9,403 nucleotides of DNA. Source: Shewanella sp. (GTDB taxonomy: Bacteria; Pseudomonadota; Gammaproteobacteria; Enterobacterales; Shewanellaceae). The notes beneath the pieces are model-generated. The model did not search any database. It was not told the DNA's origin and saw nothing but the letters and a program-made list of their open reading frames with translations. The position numbers were made by a program, and so were the translations under genes. The stretch spans positions 1 through 9,403 of the forward strand of contig SDWK01000203.1 in NCBI GenBank assembly GCA_004195335.1. The letters are read 5' to 3'. Positions 1-5,453 of this stretch are shown here, piece by piece; position 1 is the first letter of the stretch; each line of letters opens with the position of its first letter.

Positions 1-1
1 T

Positions 2-103
2 ATCAGTTCCCACACCGTAAGAACTCACATCTATAATATTTTCAAAAAAATTGATGTTCCAAATCGTCTGCAGGCCTCTCTGTGGGCAGCCAAATATCTT
101 TAG
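2..103 (+). CDS. C-terminal end of a LuxR/CsgD-type HTH transcriptional regulator (5' partial)
   Basis: Reading from base 2 gives 33 codons and a TAG stop at 101-103. The peptide opens with [14 protein letters not shown] and ends with [13 protein letters not shown]. This matches the recognition helix and last helix of the LuxR/FixJ (GerE) DNA-binding domain: the xHTVxTHIYNIFxKI block is the DNA-reading helix, and the NRLQAxLWA block is the final dimer-contacting helix. The gene begins left of the window, so it is unknown whether a receiver or other sensing domain precedes it. It runs in the same direction as the EPS genes and ends 278 bases before the next gene. This is the usual position for a CsgD/VpsT-like local activator of matrix genes; that role is inference. 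The family call is secure, the target is not. Confidence 0.85.
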   Translation: MSSHTVRTHIYNIFKKIDVPNRLQASLWAAKYL

Positions 104-110
104 TTTATAG

Positions 111-141
111 AGCGCAAATCGGCATGGCGTGACACTGCGCT
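111..141. repeat. Inverted repeat AGCGCA / TGCGCT, 19-base spacer
   Basis: AGCGCA at 111-116 pairs exactly with TGCGCT at 136-141. It starts seven bases after the stop of the LuxR-type gene, so it could be part of a transcript end or an operator. No T tract follows, so it is not called a Rho-independent terminator. Confidence 0.35.
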
Positions 142-162
142 ACGGGTTGTATCTCCTTGTGC

Positions 163-179
163 TTTACCCGGGTAGTAAA
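163..179. repeat. Nested palindromes TTTAC-N7-GTAAA / TACCCGGGTA
   Basis: The 10-base sequence TACCCGGGTA (165-174) is a perfect palindrome. An overlapping TTTAC (163-167) and GTAAA (175-179) also form an exact inverted repeat. This is a plausible binding site for a dimeric regulator such as the adjacent LuxR-type protein, but no known operator consensus is recognised. Confidence 0.35.
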
Positions 180-188
180 TTCATCTAT

Positions 189-204
189 GCCTAAAGTCTT
201 AGGC
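189..204. repeat. Inverted repeat GCCTAA-AGTC-TTAGGC
   Basis: Six-base arms are perfectly complementary around a four-base centre. This is compact enough for a DNA operator or a short RNA hairpin. No T run follows, so terminator function is unlikely. It lies about 180 bases upstream of the PilZ start. Confidence 0.4.
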
Positions 205-368
205 GGCTCTCCCGAAAAAAGACATCTCGTCGGCTTAACTTTTCTAAGCACGATAACTCCCAAATATACGTAACAAATTAAGATATCCATCTCATTTACA
301 GAGACGGTTCTGTACGTTTCATTAATATCACACATGGTGAACTCCCTGATATGTGCGGCGATATTTTC

Positions 369-376
369 AAGGAGAG
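369..376 (+). promoter_or_regulatory. Ribosome binding site fixing the PilZ gene start
   Basis: AAGGAGAG lies five bases before the ATG at 382. An in-frame ATG exists at 334, but it has no Shine-Dalgarno sequence at a good distance and would add 16 residues unlike the PilZ family. The start at 382 is therefore preferred. Confidence 0.75.
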
Positions 377-381
377 AATGG

Positions 382-714
382 ATGACAGGTTCAGAGAGAA
401 GAGGCATCAAGCGATTCGGGCTGCAAATTCCGACAATGATTATGTCTACTGATCCGGCGCGGCAAACAGAAAAGCTCTGTTTGCTGTCACGAGATCTGTC
501 AGGCTATGGAGGGTTTTTTATCGGGCAGAAAGACCTTTCGCTGGATTCGTTGGTTGATCTCCGAATAATCCTGGATTTCAACACCTCCTGTGGGGCGGAA
601 TCTGAGCGTTATTCGGTGATCGAGGTTGAAGGGAAAGTCCTTAGAACAGAGCGTGAAGGTGTTGCAATCAGGTTCGATGGAAAGTTCAAGATTTCTCCAA
701 TAGACAGTGCATAG
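382..714 (+). CDS. Stand-alone PilZ domain protein (c-di-GMP receptor)
   Basis: This 110-residue cytoplasmic protein is almost entirely one PilZ domain. It carries both c-di-GMP signature motifs in the right order. An arginine-rich RRGIKR segment supplies RxxxR (R7 and R11) near the N-terminus. DLSGYGG supplies (D/N)xSxxG (D38, S40, G43). The C-terminal strands around VEGKVLRTEREGVAIRF look like the closing part of the barrel. There is no signal peptide, membrane segment or partner domain. The gene sits 83 bases upstream of the export lipoprotein gene on the same strand, so it probably reports c-di-GMP levels to the EPS machinery, as Alg44 does for alginate, though Alg44 is membrane-bound. 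Domain identity and ligand motifs are seen directly; the physical target is unknown. Confidence 0.87.
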   Translation: MTGSERRGIKRFGLQIPTMIMSTDPARQTEKLCLLSRDLSGYGGFFIGQKDLSLDSLVDLRIILDFNTSCGAESERYSVIEVEGKVLRTEREGVAIRFDGKFKISPIDSA

Positions 715-731
715 TTATCGTGGCTTTTGAT

Positions 732-756
732 TTGGTTTTTTAATATGGCAAGCACT
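732..756 (+). repeat. Imperfect upstream repeat, copy 1 (TTGGTTTTT..TATGGCAA..ACT)
   Basis: TTGGTTTTT at 732-740 is followed by TATGGCAA at 744-751 and ACT at 754-756, in the gap before the export lipoprotein gene. The same word order recurs in the gap before the chain-length gene. Function is unknown; it may be a shared regulatory or RNA-processing element, or coincidence in AT-rich leaders. Confidence 0.3.
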
Positions 757-786
757 AACTAAAACCGTGGCAGACCGCGACTCAAC

Positions 787-793
787 AGGAGGG
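787..793 (+). promoter_or_regulatory. Strong ribosome binding site of the export lipoprotein gene
   Basis: AGGAGGG lies four bases before the ATG at 798. This start gives an ideal lipoprotein signal peptide, and no other start in the frame is as well supported. Confidence 0.75.
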
Positions 794-797
794 TGCA

Positions 798-1511
798 ATG
801 TTGATCATCAAATTAGTAATTGTATCGTGTGTCGTATTTGTTACTGCCTGCTCTCCAACCTTAAAGATCTCTTCTTCCAATGTGGATCTCCAGGAAGCTA
901 TCGCTCCGATGGTACCGTTGGTTGTACTCGGGCCTGGCGATGTGCTTGATGTGAAGTTCAGACTCTGGCCGGAACTGGATTCCCAGCAAAGCATACGCCC
1001 AGATGGAAAAATATCTTTACAGATGGTTGATGAAGTTTTCGCTGCCGGCATGACGCCTGCTGGCCTGGATAAACACCTGACTCAACGCTATTCCACAAAA
1101 CTGAAATCTCCAGAAATTACTGTCATCGTCGTATCCCTAGCAAACCAGAATATTTACGTCGGCGGAGAAGTTGAGAACCCTGGCGTCTTGCCTTTGACGG
1201 GTCGCATGTCCGCACTTCAGGCTGTGATTAACTCTGGCGGGCTTAAGGAAACAGCGGAGCCTGAAAGTGCAATCATTATTCGTAAGGGAAAAAAGAACCA
1301 ACCAGTTTCTATCCCAGTTAATCTACAAAAGGTTATTCATGTTAATGGTTCTCATCCTGACCATGTTCTTCAGCCCTCAGATATTGTTTATGTTCCAAAA
1401 TCATCAATCGCTAAAGTGAATAAATTTGTAAGACAATACATTCAAGATCTTATTCTTTTTAGAGGTGTTGGGGTTGGATTTAACTATCGTTTGGATGACA
1501 ATGACAATTAA
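798..1511 (+). CDS. Wza-like outer-membrane polysaccharide export lipoprotein
   Basis: This is the outer-membrane exit component for the polysaccharide. The 237-residue protein starts with a short type II signal peptide (residues 1-17, hydrophobic) and the lipobox VTAC with Cys18 as the lipidated residue. A Poly_export domain follows at about 42-113, with the typical LGPGDVLDV opening and IRPDGKISL block. An SLBB domain lies at about 118-165 (VGGEVENPGVLPL, INSGGL). The C-terminal LQPSDIVYVP and KVNKFVRQYI segments (191-215) match the usual end of short Wza-type proteins. It is shorter than E. coli Wza (about 380 residues) and has one SLBB domain rather than two, as in the short export proteins of GumB/EpsE type. 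It is followed after 85 bases by the chain-length gene. Confidence 0.93.
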   Translation: MLIIKLVIVSCVVFVTACSPTLKISSSNVDLQEAIAPMVPLVVLGPGDVLDVKFRLWPELDSQQSIRPDGKISLQMVDEVFAAGMTPAGLDKHLTQRYSTKLKSPEITVIVVSLANQNIYVGGEVENPGVLPLTGRMSALQAVINSGGLKETAEPESAIIIRKGKKNQPVSIPVNLQKVIHVNGSHPDHVLQPSDIVYVPKSSIAKVNKFVRQYIQDLILFRGVGVGFNYRLDDNDN

Positions 1512-1527
1512 TTCAATTGCTTGGTTA

Positions 1528-1556
1528 TTGGTTTTTAGAGGTATGGCAAAGTTACT
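1528..1556 (+). repeat. Imperfect upstream repeat, copy 2 (TTGGTTTTT..TATGGCAA..ACT)
   Basis: TTGGTTTTT at 1528-1536, TATGGCAA at 1542-1549 and ACT at 1554-1556 repeat the pattern at 732-756, with two extra bases between the first two words. The copy sits 40 bases before the chain-length gene start. No dyad or T-run terminator is seen in this gap. Confidence 0.3.
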
Positions 1557-1596
1557 GATATATCTACGTGAGCAAATTGGTTGAGAGGGCAATGCA

Positions 1597-3180
1597 ATGC
1601 GAGAAAATGATAATTTGCCAGCAAATCGAGAAGTTTCTCAGCCAATACTTATACCGGATGAAGGAGTAAATTGTCTTCGTAACGTTCTGAGTATTCTTTT
1701 TCGTCACAAACTCTATATTTTTGTAATATTTTTTTCGACTGTTACGTTTGTTACGGTCTTTACATTGATCTCACCTGGAATTTATCAGTCAGATGCCAAG
1801 CTTTTTATTCAATTGGGACGTGAAAGTGTGTCAGTGGACCCTTCTGTGGTTGGTCCGACAACATCGGTAAGGTCTGATCGAGAAAGTGAACTTAACTCAG
1901 AGGTTGCAGCCCTTAAAAGTAGAGTTCTGGTTGAACAGGCAGTAGATGATTTTGGTCCGATTGCAATACTGAATTCGCCGGAAAGTGAATTGATATCAAA
2001 TGCTGATTCTCAATTGATTAATTTTGGGAAGAACCTGTTGATTAAGCTTGGTCTGAAGTCACCACTGCCACTGAGTGAAATTGCTGTTGCTAAAGTGATG
2101 AAGAATCTGACTGTAGTGGCAGAAAAACAAAGTTATATTATCAATCTTGCTTTCCGGTCAGAGAGTCCAGGACTGGCTCGAGATATACTGAATGTCGTGA
2201 TAAGTAAATATCTAGATCGGCACATTTTAATGCATCGGGCACAAGCCCCGCTTCAATTCTTTGAACAAAGAGCTGATAACTTAAGAGTAGCCCTGAATCA
2301 TAAAGAGGAAATACTTAAGAATTTTCAAGAACAGAACTCAATGTTCGCGATAGAAGGTCAAAAGGGGATAGTCCTGGAGCAGGTCAATCTACTCCAGATA
2401 GAAATTGATCAGGTTGTCAGTTTGATCGGTGCTTCTAGTGCTGAAATTGAATCGATCAAGAGCAGTCTTCAGGGGCGCTCACCGAATCATGAAATCAATC
2501 GTGTTGTCGGTCTGCCAAACAGGACTGTGGAGGCTATAAAGGATCGGATTTTTGAGCTTCTAGCTCAGGAGGCTGATTTAGCCGCACGCTATCCAGATAC
2601 AGACAGGGCTCTTATCGACCTGCGTGACAAAATTCGTCTGGCTGAAAATCAACTAAGCCAGGAGAGTGTAGCGCTCACTGAGATTACTCATGGAGTTGAT
2701 ACCAACTACCAGGCATTGCATTTAAGGCTAGCGGATGAGCAGGCTCAACTGCAGGCGCTGAATGCTCGTCAGAACATCCTTGAGTACCAACTCAAAGAAC
2801 GCAAGGCAGACCTGTTGGTGTTGTCTCGCCATGAAATAAGCCTAAACGGTTTCCAGCGTGAAATAGACATCGCAAATATCGAATATCAACGATATCGGGA
2901 GCACCTGCAAAGGGCAAAGATTTCTGAAGAGCTGGACTCAGGTCGAATTTCCAATGTCAGTATTGTTCAGCCACCAACCATGTCTCTTGTTCCGATCAAG
3001 CCACGTAAAGCTTTGAATATATTGCTTGGAATGCTGCTTGGTTTGTCTGGCGGATTGGGCCTTGCTTTTTTCCGTGAGTATATTGATAGCACCATTAAGG
3101 TCCCTGAGGATGTAGAAAATAAATTAGGGTTGCCGGTGTTGGCCAGTATTTCTCGAAAGGAATTTGAAGCATGTATTTGA
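1597..3180 (+). CDS. GumC/Wzc-like chain-length determinant (Wzz domain, no fused kinase)
   Basis: This is an inner-membrane polysaccharide co-polymerase that sets chain length and bridges to the export lipoprotein. The protein has 527 residues. TM1 is at about 39-59 (FVIFFSTVTFVTVFTLIS region). A large periplasmic part follows, with a Wzz-like N-terminal portion and a long, charged coiled-coil region at roughly 210-440. A proline-rich PPTMSLVPIKP motif comes before TM2 at about 472-492 (GMLLGLSGGLG). The cytoplasmic tail is short, ending GLPVLASIS-RKEFEACI. No kinase domain is fused; the separate CpsD-like gene two positions downstream is the likely partner. GAGAGGG at 1583-1589 supports this ATG. 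The end overlaps the ATPase start by 10 bases, so translation is probably coupled. It resembles the GumC-type proteins of PEP-CTERM/exosortase EPS loci. Confidence 0.92.
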   Translation: MRENDNLPANREVSQPILIPDEGVNCLRNVLSILFRHKLYIFVIFFSTVTFVTVFTLISPGIYQSDAKLFIQLGRESVSVDPSVVGPTTSVRSDRESELNSEVAALKSRVLVEQAVDDFGPIAILNSPESELISNADSQLINFGKNLLIKLGLKSPLPLSEIAVAKVMKNLTVVAEKQSYIINLAFRSESPGLARDILNVVISKYLDRHILMHRAQAPLQFFEQRADNLRVALNHKEEILKNFQEQNSMFAIEGQKGIVLEQVNLLQIEIDQVVSLIGASSAEIESIKSSLQGRSPNHEINRVVGLPNRTVEAIKDRIFELLAQEADLAARYPDTDRALIDLRDKIRLAENQLSQESVALTEITHGVDTNYQALHLRLADEQAQLQALNARQNILEYQLKERKADLLVLSRHEISLNGFQREIDIANIEYQRYREHLQRAKISEELDSGRISNVSIVQPPTMSLVPIKPRKALNILLGMLLGLSGGLGLAFFREYIDSTIKVPEDVENKLGLPVLASISRKEFEACI

Positions 3181-4706
3181 ATTTCTATCAGTTGATTAAA
3201 AAACCCTTCCGTCTGGCTCCTGACCCAGAGTTTCTCTATTTAAGTCAGCAACATAAAGACGCTTTGGGGGCGATTATTTATGGCATAGAGGAGCGTGTGG
3301 GATTTGTTTCTATTGTAGGGGAGGTCGGCACCGGAAAAACTACTATTGTGAGGTCCTTTTTGCATAAAACTGATCGAAATAAGATCCTGCCAATATTCAT
3401 TTTCAATTCAAGAATAACTTTTTCTGAACTAATGGAAACCTTGCTACACGAGCTGGGCATCGACCCTGAGATAATCCCGGGAAGGCATAAAGTAAGCAAG
3501 ATGGTGAGGATGGCTTATCGGGCTATGCTCGAAAAAGCGAGTCAGGGCAAGAATCTCGTTCTTATTGTTGATGAAGCGCAAAATATGCCGATTGAAACTC
3601 TGGGAAAACTTTGTGTTCTCTCAAACTTTGAAACTACAAAAGCCAAGCTCATTCAGATAGTCCTCGTCGGGCAACCGGAATTACAAAAGAAGCTTGATCT
3701 TTACGAGTTGAGACAGCTCCGCCAAAGGATTGCCCATAGCGCTCTGATTACGCCTTTGCCAAAAAAGGAGAGTATTGCTTACTTTTACCATCGGCTGTCA
3801 TTGTCTTCTCGGGAGCAGAGACCGATCTTTACGGCAAGTGCGATCAGGCGGATTGTCAAACATTCGAAGGGTATTCCAAGAGTCATCAATATTCTTAGTG
3901 AGAATTCCCTGGTTGCTGGCTATGGCCTGCAGGAAAAACCTGTCTCTTTGAAACTTGTCAAGCAGGTGATAGCCGAATATGAGGGGAAACGTTTTTCCGG
4001 TCAGCTTCAGTTCCGGGAGGTTGCGGTCGGCACGCTAATTCTCTTACTGGCTGTTTTATTGGTTGCCTCCTATGTCTCCTTCTCCCCCCATCACCCCAAC
4101 GAAACGATTGGAGAACAGGTTCGTATCAAAATCGACCCAGGGTCTCATCAGCAACCGCTCATTGGTGATGACAGGACTCATTATTCAAACAAAGAGGTCG
4201 TGGCGCAGATTGAGGATGGAAATCCGCTTCTCATGCATAATGCACAGACGATACTCCTCTCCGACGCCCCTGACTCAACCGAACATTCTGCTGAAACTTT
4301 ACAACCACAACCTGGAGAACCCTTTCATTCAATTCACCTGGCGGACGTTTCGAGAGAGCCGTCAACAGCAAGTGTGGCTGAAGAACAGAATTTAGGGCCA
4401 AAGGCAGAACCCTTATTCTCCTTATTGCCTGGGGGGTACATAACCGCTAAGCACTCATCATCCCAGAAAAAAATTGTCAAAAAGGGGGACACCGTATCGA
4501 AGCTTTGCCTCGACACCTACGGCTTTTATAACGCGCAAGTCCTTATATGGCTCAAGCGTCACAATCTCCATGTTTTCAATATGGATGAAATTCAAATTGG
4601 TGGAATACTTTTTTTTCCTGAAATGGAATCTTCAAATCTAGACCCAATGCATCAGCGCGTTTATAGCCGCTCGAGAACCACTAGCGAGGAGGTCGCCTTG
4701 AGATGA
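3171..4706 (+). CDS. ExeA/GspA-like AAA ATPase with one membrane span and a C-terminal LysM-like domain
   Basis: The 511-residue protein begins like ExeA and the exosortase-associated EPS ATPases (FYQLIKKPFRLAPDPEFLYLS). The AAA domain shows Walker A GEVGTGKT (50-57), Walker B LVLIVDEAQ (D134, E135), a GQPEL motif (167-171) and the RQLRQRI arginine segment (181-187). A C-terminal helical part with KGIPRVIN (233-240) completes the module. One membrane span lies at about 284-303. A low-complexity, Pro/Ser-rich periplasmic linker of some 130 residues follows. Residues 434-485 look like LysM (VKKGDTVSKLCLDTYG at the start, GGILFFP at the end), a peptidoglycan-binding fold. Inferred role: energising or positioning the export complex relative to the cell wall, as ExeA does for ExeD secretin assembly. 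ATPase motifs are intact, unlike those of the kinase gene that follows with a four-base ATGA overlap. Confidence 0.88.
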   Translation: MYLNFYQLIKKPFRLAPDPEFLYLSQQHKDALGAIIYGIEERVGFVSIVGEVGTGKTTIVRSFLHKTDRNKILPIFIFNSRITFSELMETLLHELGIDPEIIPGRHKVSKMVRMAYRAMLEKASQGKNLVLIVDEAQNMPIETLGKLCVLSNFETTKAKLIQIVLVGQPELQKKLDLYELRQLRQRIAHSALITPLPKKESIAYFYHRLSLSSREQRPIFTASAIRRIVKHSKGIPRVINILSENSLVAGYGLQEKPVSLKLVKQVIAEYEGKRFSGQLQFREVAVGTLILLLAVLLVASYVSFSPHHPNETIGEQVRIKIDPGSHQQPLIGDDRTHYSNKEVVAQIEDGNPLLMHNAQTILLSDAPDSTEHSAETLQPQPGEPFHSIHLADVSREPSTASVAEEQNLGPKAEPLFSLLPGGYITAKHSSSQKKIVKKGDTVSKLCLDTYGFYNAQVLIWLKRHNLHVFNMDEIQIGGILFFPEMESSNLDPMHQRVYSRSRTTSEEVALR

Positions 4707-5437
4707 CTAAAATATACGAAGCACTTGAGCGGTTTGATCTTGAGCAGTCAGAAGCAACGGGACGTTCGCTTGCAATCCCACAAGTGAGCGAGAGTGGTAA
4801 AGCGGTATCTCCAGAGTTGACAGAAACCTTGATTGGTTTGTATCGAACTATTTTTACTGTTGTGCCCGGATCTGGTGGTCGAATTGTTCAGTTTGTTGAA
4901 TCGAGTAAAGGGGCCGGCTGCTCTAAGATAATCCGCGCATTTGCCAAGGTATCATCCAGCGTGCTTAAGAAGTCGGTTCTTTTGCTGGATTCAGATCCTC
5001 AGCAACCGAGTGATTTCCATTTTTTCAACCAGCCATCAAGGCTCAACTGGATTGAAAAATTTAAAAATGATTTTGCTGACAACGCTTCGAAGGGTGTCGC
5101 AGGCAAGAATTTGTTGTCTGTAAGTCGCCTCTCGATGGAGTCTGGTCTGCTGCCTGTGGATTCGGATTATAGGCAGACTGAAGATTTTATGGAAAAGTTG
5201 AAAAAAACCTTTGATCTAGTATTGGTTGATTCATGGTCCGTCGCTGAACCTCCCAGGCCGAGGCTTTTTTCGCCTAATGTTGACGGTATTGTGCTGGTCA
5301 TTGATGCGGGTAAGACCCGTGGGCAGATCGCTGAAAGACAGAAGAGGGAACTTGTTGCTCAGGGTGGAAATGTTTTGGGTGTGATCCTTACGAACCGGAC
5401 ATACCCTATCCCTAAATGTATTTACCGGCGCCTATAG
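4703..5437 (+). CDS. CpsD/CapB-family cytoplasmic tyrosine kinase homologue with degenerate Walker A
   Basis: The 244-residue protein has the BY-kinase layout. A helical N-terminus (MTKIYEALE) is typical of these proteins in EPS operons. The Walker A position reads ESSKGAGCSK (66-75), Walker A' is VLLLDSDPQQP (D96, D98), and Walker B is LVLVDSW (D176). The C-terminus is NRTYPIPKCIYRRL with tyrosines 234 and 241. In canonical kinases Walker A reads GEGKST or GEGKTT. Here Cys73 replaces the phosphate-binding lysine and Lys75 the following threonine. Walker B also has DSWSV where DTPPV is usual. ATP binding and autophosphorylation are therefore doubtful, although the fold and the C-terminal tyrosines remain. 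It may act as a regulatory pseudokinase partner of the chain-length protein. GAGGAGG at 4686-4692 precedes the ATG, which overlaps the ATPase stop. A divergent active kinase cannot be excluded. Confidence 0.85.
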   Translation: MTKIYEALERFDLEQSEATGRSLAIPQVSESGKAVSPELTETLIGLYRTIFTVVPGSGGRIVQFVESSKGAGCSKIIRAFAKVSSSVLKKSVLLLDSDPQQPSDFHFFNQPSRLNWIEKFKNDFADNASKGVAGKNLLSVSRLSMESGLLPVDSDYRQTEDFMEKLKKTFDLVLVDSWSVAEPPRPRLFSPNVDGIVLVIDAGKTRGQIAERQKRELVAQGGNVLGVILTNRTYPIPKCIYRRL

Positions 5438-5453
5438 GAGGGGAGGGGTTGAA

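Larger units (their letters stand above)
104..381 (+). promoter_or_regulatory. Non-coding leader between the LuxR-type regulator and the PilZ gene
   Basis: No convincing gene is visible on either strand. The first 100 bases contain three dyads: 111-116 with 136-141, the palindrome TACCCGGGTA at 165-174 inside a wider TTTAC/GTAAA pair (163-179), and GCCTAA-AGTC-TTAGGC at 189-204. The stretch is the natural place for the promoter and operators of the EPS operon and perhaps for the terminator of the regulator gene. No good sigma-70 or sigma-54 promoter could be assigned by eye, and no hairpin with a following T run was found. Regulatory function is inferred from position and dyad clustering only. 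Confidence 0.4.

Noticed and set aside
123..140. Possible sigma-54 promoter (TGGC...TGCG)
   Set aside because: The GG and GC elements are one base too close together and the flanking consensus is poor.
111..204. Rho-independent terminator for the LuxR-type gene
   Set aside because: Dyads exist but none is followed by a run of T residues.
295..328. Possible sigma-70 promoter TTTACA (295-300) with TAATAT (323-328)
   Set aside because: The spacer is 22 bases, well beyond the usual 16-18. Only the single hexamers look good.
105..410. Minus-strand open frame of 101 codons over the leader region
   Set aside because: No Shine-Dalgarno sequence upstream of its start, no recognisable protein family, and it overlaps the well-supported start of the PilZ gene.
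1512..1596. Separate promoter or terminator in the gap before the chain-length gene
   Set aside because: No hairpin plus T run and no spaced -35/-10 pair was found; the genes most likely share one transcript.
4084..4091. Short homopolymer runs (C6 near 4085, G6 near 4433 and 7797) as phase-variation tracts
   Set aside because: Runs of six are common by chance, and all three frames are intact through them.
4063..4395. Second plus-strand open frame inside the ATPase gene as an overlapping gene
   Set aside because: It is out of frame within the low-complexity linker, has no recognisable family, and the ATPase frame continues into a clear LysM-like domain.
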